Assembly: GCA_016934175.1 (NCBI GenBank)
Contig: JAFGTI010000067.1
Coordinates: 1 to 17,208, forward strand
DNA length: 17,208 nucleotides
Source: Acholeplasmataceae bacterium
Lineage (GTDB): Bacteria > Bacillota_I > Bacilli_A > Acholeplasmatales > Acholeplasmataceae
Reading direction: 5' to 3'
How positions within the stretch are numbered: position 1 is the stretch's first letter; the number at the start of each line of letters is the position of its first letter. The position numbers and the translations under genes were made by a program. The notes below the pieces were generated by a model, which made no database searches, was not told where the DNA came from, and was given only the letters and a program-made list of their open reading frames with translations. Of this stretch, positions 10,101-16,443 are shown piece by piece.

Positions 10101-11470
10101 TGAACTTCAAGTTTTAATGTTTGAGATTCACCTGGCTTGAGGATATCTGTCTTAGCATAAGCAACTAAATTCACAGATGCTTTTTCAATTTCTCCTCTTG
10201 TATAAGGTGCTTGTGAATAGATTTCCACAACTTCTTTACCAGCGACATCACCAGTATTAGTTACCTTAACAATTAGTGAAATTGTCTTAACTTCAGCAGG
10301 ACTGAATAATGAAGAACTAAGATCTTCTTGGCTAAGTTGGCTTTCAGAAATCGATAGAACTTGAATACTAAAATCTGAATACGACAAGCCATATCCAAAT
10401 GGATAAACTACTGTGTCTGCATACCAAGCATCTGCTTGAGCTTGACCACCAGGAGCTCCGGCTTCACTGAGTACGCCGCCAACATAATTTAAATTACCAG
10501 AAAGTATTTCTGCATAGATAGTTTCATAATATTTATATCCCATATAGATATCTTCGGAATAGTCAATACCATGTAAACCAATAGAGGATGCTTGGCTACC
10601 ATCAGACATTATGTATGAGTTGCTGCCAGCATCATTTTGAACGTTAGCAATTGAGTTATACCATGTTGGATCGAGTGTAAAATCTTTTACCCATTCATCC
10701 ACAGTTTTACCTGATGGAGTAATTTCACCACTTAATAACTTAGGAATCGCTTGAAGCCCATTATCACCTGGGCGTCCAATAAACATAATGGCATCAATAC
10801 CAGAGTCATGTTGAAGATTATACATTTCCATTGGTGTTGAAGTATTGAGAAGAACCACTACAATGCCGCATAGTTCTTTCGCTTTTTCAATCATCGCAAG
10901 CTCATCTGCTGTGAGCATGAGGAAGTGTTTTAAATCTTCTCCGGCTGAATTTTGTGCCAAGCGTGCATGTGTCCAACCATCATTTTCAGTTGCATCATCT
11001 GCAAGTTCTGAGGTTGCTACTGCAAGGTCTTGACCTTCACCACCGCCACGTTTAAGAACGACAACAGCTACATCAGCAAAACCAGTAACCGTAGCTGCAG
11101 TTGCTGTTGAAGCATCTGCTTCCGTAATTAAGGTTTGATTAACAATAAATCCATCATCAGTAAGAGCCGAAATGACCTGGCCACTACCGCCTTGCAAAGA
11201 CGAAGCTGCTGCACCGAATACAGTGACAGTTTCTATCCCTTTGTTAAGAGGCAAAGCATCGCTTTCGTTCTTCAGCAATACAGAACCCTCTCCAGTCAGT
11301 TCAATGTTGAGCTTTACTGCTGCTGCTGTAGCTTCTTCTAGTGTTTCGTAGGTAGGAATTGCATTCCCGCCATTAGCAGCATAGACTGACCCGAATGCAA
11401 ATAATCCAATAGCGAAAGCTAAGGAAATTATTGTTAATCCGCGCCATAATCTAAATTTTGTTTTTAACAT
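7118..11470 (-). CDS. Multidomain surface GH3 enzyme with collagen-like stalk
   Basis: This 1450-residue exported GH3 enzyme has inverted domain order. A signal peptide (about 1-31) precedes the sandwich domain (about 58-262) with GGGEGQD and likely acid/base E145. An FnIII-like domain (about 355-500) follows, then a calcium loop DWNADGVVDADD (541-552) of EF-hand/dockerin type. A long insert (about 580-880) repeats a GDxV motif, as in chitin-binding-like modules. The barrel (about 890-1160) has DGP at 959-961 and KH at 1058-1059; D1140 in HPDMYS aligns with the nucleophile of the other GH3. An Ig-like He_PIG module (about 1255-1330) and 16 Gly-X-Y triplets (1363-1410) lead to a Cys-Gly-Ser motif, a transmembrane helix and a basic tail. 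It most likely removes glucose from beta-glucan at the cell surface. GAAGGAG precedes the ATG. Confidence 0.9.
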   Translation of the reverse strand: MLKTKFRLWRGLTIISLAFAIGLFAFGSVYAANGGNAIPTYETLEEATAAAVKLNIELTGEGSVLLKNESDALPLNKGIETVTVFGAAASSLQGGSGQVISALTDDGFIVNQTLITEADASTATAATVTGFADVAVVVLKRGGGEGQDLAVATSELADDATENDGWTHARLAQNSAGEDLKHFLMLTADELAMIEKAKELCGIVVVLLNTSTPMEMYNLQHDSGIDAIMFIGRPGDNGLQAIPKLLSGEITPSGKTVDEWVKDFTLDPTWYNSIANVQNDAGSNSYIMSDGSQASSIGLHGIDYSEDIYMGYKYYETIYAEILSGNLNYVGGVLSEAGAPGGQAQADAWYADTVVYPFGYGLSYSDFSIQVLSISESQLSQEDLSSSLFSPAEVKTISLIVKVTNTGDVAGKEVVEIYSQAPYTRGEIEKASVNLVAYAKTDILKPGESQTLKLEVQLQDMASYDYADANGNGFKGFELEDGVYKLFASNTSHCTATTAQTTLTINGDALLGLDDFTDIEIMNLFSAENGRNYSLRKNDADWNADGVVDADDKLFDQEQVLLSRAAMVSTFPVSPVTTVDGIPVSSFAEFDESASYEIGDVVKVTVVTTGVTGTSSVNYYQFIAAHTPGVFDAAEVTELSGVYSGGLVVTQEFVDLMEYYARFTLNLWEPVYPYFNPASSYATSDEFGLGGTSEVYVATKDSSAIPEVTVDGDFALDTYLLSGGKIYFVIGEITTITFIDNGPVADGKATQDYAVGDYVHYFATSWGGVREYNVRVTQPITTGDSISTRSNAQTFTASMRLITEGEDANVEEVSQLVYITTIMEATLTATVNTGDYVYSDKLFVGSEGINGFNGNDEGLYDVTEDMLNGWIQIADTDAQTAAREAAGDDWIYFNELNGIIFNDDSMIMEGKFAGMTGVEVWMKFMNQWTWNDFFTASWNGGNNGNPVPNLGIPVGGVADGPTNWNRTYSWCDNATIGATWNIELGYKEGSVTAAMGLLKNLDADRDYDQWLNPAINFHRTPFSGRNNEYYGQDGFHAGWLAQSVVKGIQDRGVGSHLKHMLLNDQETNRNSGDLFVWVSEQALREIYLVPWQKAIQEGGAEGAMSAFARIGSIPTPVSFNMANILVRGQWGAENFFFHPDMYSPQANVASEDLMLRTGHNHAPGGNNTTNEGTAANNTYAGRWDATYVNELTGSLGGVYIGRDDEGTGQESYYSNNQWYIVRYSSMIMYSEYANQAHSQNGIIISDWADGSYGINASDTVSLNVGFDGAKEKATIFNYEIIAGTLPEGLTLNQTTGMITGSTTELGTFTVTIQGTFDRWIKGSADYTIVTGHGSIVLSEINELGELVVTFSDGAIVNLGIVVGEDGATGPQGETGATGPQGETGATGATGPQGIQGIQGEQGEQGLPGADAVATGCGSAINGTIIPLTITFVCILGVWFISRKKTESIKD
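7241..7384 (-). repeat. Collagen-like Gly-X-Y tract, 16 triplets
   Basis: Sixteen consecutive Gly-X-Y triplets near the C-terminus of the large GH3 include repeated GATGPQGET units, and the DNA is near-identical between units. Bacterial collagen-like tracts can trimerise, so this is probably an extended stalk lifting the enzyme off the membrane. Copy number could vary between strains. Confidence 0.9.
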
Positions 11471-11557
11471 TTCTTTTTTCTCCTTCTATTTATTTTTATT
11501 TCATCTATTATTTGAAACTTCAAGAGACTATTTTTCATTATTTTAATACCATATTTA

Positions 11558-13123
11558 TTATAACTCCTCCTCTTCTGCTTCTTGCTCCATTTTTAATCTT
11601 TCTTCAGGATCAATCCATTCACCACCAGAAGCAAGAACTTTTTGTTTTTGATACGCTTTGATCGTCTCTTGATCTTTTTTTAAGTGTTTTTCAACATTCA
11701 TGAATTGGAACAATATGACGATTACTGCATATAAAACCAATTCAAGTCCTAAGAAACAAATAACAAGTACCATTTGTACACCAGCAGATTGTGTTGTTGC
11801 TAGTGGATCATAACCCGTTGCGCTTAAGAGCGCGTTAATCAACCCGTTTCCAAGCCCAAGTAGACCAACCATGATGGAACCATAGATAGCCATCGTAAAT
11901 CCATCACTCCTAAATTTATTTTTCGCTTCCATATGATCAAGTACATCTGATAATAATGCCAGTGTGACGTACATTGCTGGAATCGAACCAATACCTTTTA
12001 ATACAATCCCTATACTTACGATGAGAACACTGTTAACATTTATAAAACTAACAGCCCCACCAATAACGGAAATAATTAATCCTAAATAGATTGCTTTTCT
12101 CTTTCCAAGCTTATTAGCAATTGGCCAAGCTAACAACATACCTATAGCCGTTGGAATACCACCTATCAAGCCAATAAGAGCCATGACTTGTCCGGCGCTT
12201 GCTTCATCAGTTACACTATCAAACATCCATCTACTATAATAAACCATCGATCCATTTTTCACTAATCCACCCATTTGGAATAATAGGAAATAAAGAATGA
12301 TAATCCACCAATATTTGTTTGATACACAGGCTTTAATTTGTTGTTTCGTAGAAATTTTTTCTGCTTTCAAATGTTCTTCATGTGTGATTTCTTCTGTGAT
12401 TCTTTCTCTTGTGAAAAAATATTCAGCTAAAACTGCTAAGAAGGTAATAGCACATAACGCTATCATTAAGATGCGCCAATTTGCAAAGCTTTGAGCTACA
12501 TCAAGTACACCTGGTGTAGATTCAGCAAACAAGAAGCTCATCATAAAGAATGGAACAATCATGCTCGCGCCAATACCAACAGCTGCTACAGCAGATGCAT
12601 TCGACATAGTTGATAATAATCCACGTTTACTAGAATCTCTTGTTGATAAACCAACCATTGCGCTATGTGATGCATAATAGATAGGATAGGCAAGTGCATA
12701 ATATAAATTATAAGATATAGCAATCCAAATCATTTGAATGGTTGGACTACTATTGATTGGATTTGAGAATAATAAAGCCATTGTAATGATTAGCAGTGGT
12801 GCAGCAAGTATCAAATATGGTCTTGCCTTTCCGGCAGGTGTCTTTGTTTTATCTATAAGTCTACCAATTAGAACGTTACCTGCAATAACAAGGATAACTG
12901 ATAACATTGGAAGTAACGCTGAGAAAACACCAAACTTTGTTGCATCTGTCCAACCAATAATATCTGAGTAATAACGATTTAAGTAAGATCCAAAAATCGC
13001 ATTAGATATTAATGCTAGAAATGGAGCTAAAAAATACCCAATAATCATTTCTTGCTTATTAACTTGTGCTGATTTAATTTTTGTTTTAAGTAATGGTTTA
13101 TTAAATAAACTTAAGAATTTCAT
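11558..13123 (-). CDS. GPH-family sugar:cation symporter (MFS, MelB-like)
   Basis: This is a 521-residue polytopic transporter with about twelve hydrophobic segments. The family signature lies in the loop after helix 2: DKTKTPAGKARPYL at about 91-104, matching the GKxRP pattern of the glycoside-pentoside-hexuronide:cation symporters related to MelB. It probably imports glucose, a disaccharide or a short glucoside released by the GH3 enzymes, with H+ or Na+; the sugar cannot be read from sequence. The reading frame stays open up to an ATG at 13279, but I chose the ATG at 13123. It is preceded by AGAAAGG with good spacing, and the following MKFLSLFNKP opens a normal N-terminus, whereas the upstream 52 codons are polar and lack a convincing ribosome site. 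The C-terminus is an acidic Glu-rich tail. It is probably first in the operon; the GH3 start is 87 nt beyond its stop. Confidence 0.85.
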   Translation of the reverse strand: MKFLSLFNKPLLKTKIKSAQVNKQEMIIGYFLAPFLALISNAIFGSYLNRYYSDIIGWTDATKFGVFSALLPMLSVILVIAGNVLIGRLIDKTKTPAGKARPYLILAAPLLIITMALLFSNPINSSPTIQMIWIAISYNLYYALAYPIYYASHSAMVGLSTRDSSKRGLLSTMSNASAVAAVGIGASMIVPFFMMSFLFAESTPGVLDVAQSFANWRILMIALCAITFLAVLAEYFFTRERITEEITHEEHLKAEKISTKQQIKACVSNKYWWIIILYFLLFQMGGLVKNGSMVYYSRWMFDSVTDEASAGQVMALIGLIGGIPTAIGMLLAWPIANKLGKRKAIYLGLIISVIGGAVSFINVNSVLIVSIGIVLKGIGSIPAMYVTLALLSDVLDHMEAKNKFRSDGFTMAIYGSIMVGLLGLGNGLINALLSATGYDPLATTQSAGVQMVLVICFLGLELVLYAVIVILFQFMNVEKHLKKDQETIKAYQKQKVLASGGEWIDPEERLKMEQEAEEEEL

Positions 13124-13286
13124 ATCTTTTACCTTTCTATCATGCTCAATATTTACGCGTGTGTATGTTTCATTAAAAAACAACTCGTGTTTTTCTCTGC
13201 TTGATAAATCGCTTAAACACATAGAACTAACGAGAACTGTTGATGCTTTCATAAGCTGTTGAGATTTTAGTTTTAGCAATATTTCT

Positions 13287-13393
13287 TAGATAATCATTTA
13301 TCTATACATAACCATCATTAGAATAAATATTGTAAGGATTTTTTCACCCTATACAACAGTGATATTATCCGTTGTTGTTAAGGCTAATCACTG
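13287..13393 (-). promoter_or_regulatory. Candidate control region of the symporter-GH3 operon
   Basis: Three inverted repeats lie upstream of the operon: TAGATAA/TTATCTA (13287-13304, 7-bp arms, 4-nt loop), ACAACA/TGTTGT (13353-13378), and CAGTGAT/ATCACTG (13357-13393). On the minus strand TTGTAT, a 16-nt spacer and TACAAT could be a promoter that the second repeat overlaps. The -35 match is weak, so the promoter call is tentative. Confidence 0.35.
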
Positions 13394-13592
13394 ACCGATA
13401 TTTTTCCCTCAATAATCTATATATTTTCATGATTTTTTTCTACATATTAAAAAATTTGCGAGAGCGAATGCTTTGTGATTAATCGAAGAAATTCATATTC
13501 TGCTTTTGAATTCTTCATACAAATTAATACCTATTAAATATAATTCGACTTACTTACAAAACTTTATGAATTTCTTATGTTAAGCTATGAAT

Positions 13593-13631
13593 TTACCATT
13601 TATATTCCGCCAATGTAAGCGTTTTATTCAT
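13593..13631 (-). other. Possible 12-codon leader peptide
   Basis: ATG with a well placed TAGGAG site opens a frame coding MNKTLTLAEYKW and stops at TAA. It lies between the direct repeats and the symporter gene, in the same direction. It may be a leader peptide, a remnant of a lost gene, or chance; nothing downstream in any frame extends it. Confidence 0.25.
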
Positions 13632-13665
13632 TATAACTCCTATTTAATAAATTATTTTGCATTTT

Positions 13666-13697
13666 CGTGAAATGTAGATAATCCTGCGTGAAATGTA
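13666..13697. repeat. Two 11-bp direct repeats 21 bp apart
   Basis: CGTGAAATGTA occurs at 13666-13676 and 13687-13697, a centre-to-centre spacing of two helical turns. The second copy overlaps the perfect palindrome AAATGTACATTT. This arrangement suits a regulator binding twice on one DNA face, but no regulator gene is in the window. Confidence 0.4.
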
Positions 13698-13763
13698 CAT
13701 TTTCTAAATTTACAAAAAATATTTGATACTTAATTCTTTCAATATTTCATATGTTTTTGAAAT

Positions 13764-13787
13764 AAAAAAAATTCCTGTGTAGGAATT
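13764..13787 (-). terminator. Rho-independent terminator downstream of GH16
   Basis: On the minus strand AATTCCT pairs with AGGAATT around a 4-nt loop, followed by a run of Ts. It is about 325 nt past the GH16 stop, the only upstream gene in this direction. Confidence 0.75.
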
Positions 13788-14111
13788 AATAATCTAACTT
13801 AAAACTAATTTTAATCATTTTTAATAGTGAGTGATCTGCCATATTTTTTAATGGTATGAATTATTCTCATTATCTTAGATGCATGATGCTTTAATTATTT
13901 TTAGTTTTTATGTGTAGCCCAGTTCTATGCTTAATTGAAAAATTAAAAAATTAACGTTTGAAATATAATCCAATATATGATTCCCGTTACTATTAAATAA
14001 ACAAATCCTAGGAATATCAAACAGATTCTGTGCTTTACAAAAATAAATAATCCATTACACACAATGCAATAATAATAAAATTGTATTTGTTTTTCTATTT
14101 TTAAATCTTGA

Positions 14112-15248
14112 TTACTCTTCGAATTGATATACACGAACATAATCAATCATCATGACAACTGGTTGGTTAAAAATTGAATCCTCTGGCAGTATATGATTGT
14201 CAAAATGTCCTCCAACTGCAAGATTAAGTATCATGAAAAATGATTCATCAAATGGTGCAGGAAAAGCGTGTCCTTCTGTAAACCACTCTGTTGCTTCCCA
14301 TACTAATATATCATCATAATACCATTTGATTGAAGAATCCGTCCATTCTACTGCGTAAACATGAAAGGTATCAATACCTTGTCCATAAGAGAATGTGTGT
14401 GTTCCGGACTGATATATATTATTCGGCCAATTTCCACCATAATGGATCGCCCCTGAAGCTTCATTTACTAACCTTCCTCTTGCTTCCATAATATCAATTT
14501 CACCACTTGCAGCCCATCCACCATAAACATTGTTTTGTGGCATCATCCAGAATGCAGGCCATAATCCATCTCCCAGTGGAAGTTTGATTCTTGCTTCAAA
14601 TCGACCAAATGTTTGAGAAAATTTATTATTAGTGACAAGTTTTGAAGAAGTATATTCACTACCGCTATAATCTTCTAATTTCGCTTCAATATGTAAAAAA
14701 CCACCTTCAACATAGCTGTTTTCTTCTCTATAAAATTGCTTTTCACTATTTCCCCAACCAGGAATACCATATTCAGTTCCGTCGCCGTTTTGATATCCCC
14801 ACTTATCCATATCTACACCTTGACTGTTTGGATTAGCTGCTGCATCAAAATCATCACAAAATGTAATAATAAACCCTTCTTTATAAAGGTCACATGCTGT
14901 CATTGATAGATGGATATTCAGTTCACGGTAATACACACTATCATTTCCATCACTATCTTCAACATGATATTCTATTGTATATGTACCAGATGTAGTAAAT
15001 ATATTATTCGAAATTGGCAAATCTGAAAGATTAGCGATGCTTACTTGATGTGTTATATCTCCATCTTCAATATCTGTAACACTAACTCCCTGAAACAAAT
15101 TAATTACTTCATCAACTTTGCCTTCTAGATCATCCATATCATTAAAAACTGGTGCGTTTCCGATTTGTCCATTCTCTGTATCTATCTCTTCGCATCCACT
15201 AAGTATGCTTATCATAAGAATGAGTAATAAAATAACTAATCTTTTCAT
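14112..15248 (-). CDS. Lipoprotein laminarinase, GH16 endo-beta-1,3-glucanase
   Basis: This is a 378-residue lipoprotein with a signal peptide ending in the lipobox ILSGC (Cys19). An Ig-like domain of the DUF5011/Cry22-like type spans about 32-115 (pattern VTDIEDGDITHQV, then SGTYTIEYHVEDSDGN). The GH16 catalytic domain runs from about 125 to 378 and shows the signature GEIDIMEARG, with E250 as nucleophile, D252 and E255 as acid/base. WPAFWMMP and the C-terminal MMIDYVRVYQ are typical of the laminarinase subgroup. It should cut beta-1,3-glucans such as laminarin or fungal and algal glucan internally at the cell surface, feeding the GH3 enzymes. The reading frame opens further upstream at 15317, but the ATG at 15248 has a strong AGGAGAG site and begins the signal peptide. 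A near-consensus promoter precedes it. It is transcribed apart from the glycan operon. Confidence 0.95.
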   Translation of the reverse strand: MKRLVILLLILMISILSGCEEIDTENGQIGNAPVFNDMDDLEGKVDEVINLFQGVSVTDIEDGDITHQVSIANLSDLPISNNIFTTSGTYTIEYHVEDSDGNDSVYYRELNIHLSMTACDLYKEGFIITFCDDFDAAANPNSQGVDMDKWGYQNGDGTEYGIPGWGNSEKQFYREENSYVEGGFLHIEAKLEDYSGSEYTSSKLVTNNKFSQTFGRFEARIKLPLGDGLWPAFWMMPQNNVYGGWAASGEIDIMEARGRLVNEASGAIHYGGNWPNNIYQSGTHTFSYGQGIDTFHVYAVEWTDSSIKWYYDDILVWEATEWFTEGHAFPAPFDESFFMILNLAVGGHFDNHILPEDSIFNQPVVMMIDYVRVYQFEE

Positions 15249-15288
15249 ATGCTCTCCTAAAATTTTTTCAATCAATTTAACATAACTA

Positions 15289-15317
15289 ATTATAGTGTAG
15301 ATTGAGTCCAAAGTCAA
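15289..15317 (-). promoter_or_regulatory. Sigma-70-type promoter of the GH16 gene
   Basis: The -35 TTGACT (15312-15317), a 17-nt spacer and the -10 TATAAT (15289-15294) match the consensus nearly perfectly. The expected transcript start near 15282 gives a leader of about 34 nt. Confidence 0.85.
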
Positions 15318-15346
15318 AGTTTTACTGTATTTTATATCATCGGTCT

Positions 15347-15370
15347 CAATTGCTTAATTTAAGCAAATTG
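15347..15370. promoter_or_regulatory. Palindrome upstream of the GH16 promoter
   Basis: TTGCTTAA and TTAAGCAA flank a single central base, and the arms extend to CAAT/ATTG with one bulge. It lies 30 bp upstream of the -35 hexamer, a usual place for an activator site. No regulator is visible nearby. Confidence 0.4.
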
Positions 15371-15456
15371 TTGTGTATTATAAATGAATTACATGTTTAC
15401 TCAAACATTTATGATGTGATAACAAATTATGTCAAATTAAGTCTATAAAAATAAGT

Positions 15457-15488
15457 AAAAATACCCCATCTCGCATAAGAAATGGGGT
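15457..15488 (-). terminator. Terminator of the MNT-HEPN operon
   Basis: ACCCCAT pairs with ATGGGGT across a 12-nt loop and is followed on the minus strand by ATTTTT. It lies 70 nt beyond the HEPN stop and separates that operon from the GH16 promoter. Confidence 0.8.
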
Positions 15489-15500
15489 TTAATGATAAGT

Positions 15501-15535
15501 TTGACGACACGTAGTGGTTCACGATTTTTCCCGAG
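15501..15535. repeat. 35-bp direct repeat, copy A
   Basis: It is identical at 31 of 35 positions to 17131-17165 in the same orientation, and its last 21 bases, which include TTCACGATTTTTCCCGAG, are unchanged. It lies 12 nt from the stem of a minus-strand terminator. The nature of the repeat is unknown. Confidence 0.8.
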
Positions 15536-15558
15536 AATATTATTCACTTTTATTACGG

Positions 15559-15906
15559 CTATTCACTTGAATTAACCAGGTTCCTAAGTTGTACTATCAA
15601 GGAAGGCATATCTTCTTTGACAGTATCATAAACAATATTCATATTAATTTGATCATAATCATGTATGATACGATTTCTAAATCCATACATTTCATGCCAA
15701 GGAATACTAATTTGAGTATCTTTTACGATTGGTGATACTCTATACTTAGCTATTTCACCAATTTGAGCTCAGTTGAATACTACTGCATCAACAACAAGTT
15801 GGTTATGTGTAAAATCTTCAAGTGAATTGGTCGATTCCACATAATTGAGTATATTTTCAATATGACCGATGATTCTCTTAAGTGCTTTAATATCTCTATC
15901 GTTCAT
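15559..15906 (-). pseudogene. HEPN (DUF86) toxin gene interrupted by in-frame TGA
   Basis: This frame codes a 115-residue HEPN-domain RNase toxin of the DUF86 family, the partner of MNT antitoxins, with one internal TGA at 15769-15771. Residues before it read to DAVVFN; after it come AQIGEIAKY, then IPWHEMYGFRNRIIHDY. RNRIIHDY is the toxin motif RX4HXY, with the Tyr that MNT enzymes modify with AMP in studied systems. The family usually has a hydrophobic residue, often Leu, where the TGA sits, so one TTA-to-TGA change would explain it. Under the standard code only 45 residues are made, without the active site, so the toxin should be dead. The ATG overlaps the antitoxin stop by 11 nt, as expected for a coupled pair. 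If TGA were read through, the gene would be intact. Confidence 0.85.
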
Positions 15907-16387
15907 ATAGTACAATACCTTTCATGATATTTTCATATATTTCGGAATTTTTATCAATTTGAGAAAAATGAATTAGATCTACTGATTTAACGAGTGCATT
16001 ATTTACGTCTTCAAGTAGACCAAAGAATTTTATGCCCCTTATGTTTCCATCGACTACTAAATCGATATCACTTAATGGCTCTTGTTTACCTTTTGCGTAT
16101 GATCCATATAAGATGATTTTATTTATATCATATTTTAAAGTTAATGGTAATAAAGCATCTTTGATTTGATTTATTTCATAAATACCTTTTGTCTCGGTGA
16201 TAATACCATGTTGATTCTTGGGATATTGTTTTAAATAACTATATACCATTTTTTCAACCCATGGACTGGGTTTACGTCTACCACTTTCCCAGTTTTCAAT
16301 AGTTCTTAGTGGTATATCAGTGATCTCACTCAAGTCTTTTTGGGTTAACCCATATTCTGCTCTAGCTTCTTTAATCATTAAGTCCAT
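15896..16387 (-). CDS. HTH-MNT antitoxin (XRE DNA-binding domain fused to minimal nucleotidyltransferase)
   Basis: This is a 163-residue protein. Residues 1-55 form an XRE-type helix-turn-helix (GLTQKDLSEITDIPLRTIENWE). Residues about 70-163 form a minimal nucleotidyltransferase with the GSX10DXD motif: G95-S96, then D107 and D109, and a likely third metal ligand at D137. In HEPN-MNT systems the MNT protein adds AMP to a Tyr of the HEPN toxin and silences it. Here the HTH probably also represses its own promoter, since a 17-bp palindrome sits between the -35 and -10. TTGAGGTGA precedes the ATG at 16387; a second ATG lies three codons in. The frame is intact while the toxin frame is broken, which fits a decaying system where only the harmless half is kept. 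Confidence 0.9.
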   Translation of the reverse strand: MDLMIKEARAEYGLTQKDLSEITDIPLRTIENWESGRRKPSPWVEKMVYSYLKQYPKNQHGIITETKGIYEINQIKDALLPLTLKYDINKIILYGSYAKGKQEPLSDIDLVVDGNIRGIKFFGLLEDVNNALVKSVDLIHFSQIDKNSEIYENIMKGIVLYER

Positions 16388-16406
16388 ACTTATTCACCTC
16401 AATCAA

Positions 16407-16435
16407 ATTATACCACTCATTGGGTGGTTTGTAAA
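16407..16435 (-). promoter_or_regulatory. Antitoxin-toxin promoter with embedded operator
   Basis: TTTACA (16430-16435), a 17-nt spacer and TATAAT (16407-16412) form a strong promoter. The spacer is almost entirely the palindrome ACCACTCATTGGGTGGT (16412-16428; 8-bp arms with one mismatch). This is the expected site for autorepression by the HTH domain. The leader is only about 12 nt. Confidence 0.8.
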
Positions 16436-16443
16436 GATTGGTA

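Larger units (their letters stand above)
13280..14111. other. Non-coding region between the GH16 gene and the glycan operon
   Basis: About 830 bp with no convincing gene. It holds candidate operon promoter elements near 13320-13395, an inverted repeat at 13287-13304, a 12-codon reading frame, a pair of 11-bp direct repeats and one minus-strand terminator. The stretch 13790-14111 shows nothing beyond very AT-rich sequence and an unsupported hydrophobic frame. Confidence 0.6.
15249..15558. other. Intergenic region upstream of the GH16 gene
   Basis: About 310 bp without a gene. From the GH16 side outward it holds the GH16 promoter, a palindrome, the terminator of the toxin-antitoxin operon and the first copy of the 35-bp repeat. 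Confidence 0.7.

Noticed and set aside
13124..13279. N-terminal extension of the symporter to the ATG at 13279
   Set aside because: The 52 extra residues are polar, unlike the family, and the ATG at 13123 has the better ribosome site.
13943..14146. 67-codon hydrophobic frame past the GH16 end
   Set aside because: Its start lies inside the GH16 coding sequence with no ribosome site, and hydrophobic frames arise easily in AT-rich DNA.
1157..15248. TGA read as Trp across the whole genome
   Set aside because: The long genes stay open without any internal TGA and use TGG for dozens of Trp residues, which would not happen in an AT-rich TGA-Trp genome.
15249..15317. N-terminal extension of GH16
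   Set aside because: It would bury the lipoprotein signal peptide 23 residues in and would run across the promoter and leader.
15501..15535. Repeat as the coding end of a transposase (minus frame LGKNREPLRV)
   Set aside because: Stop codons flank copy B in that frame and similarity ends with the 35-mer, so coding is unsupported.
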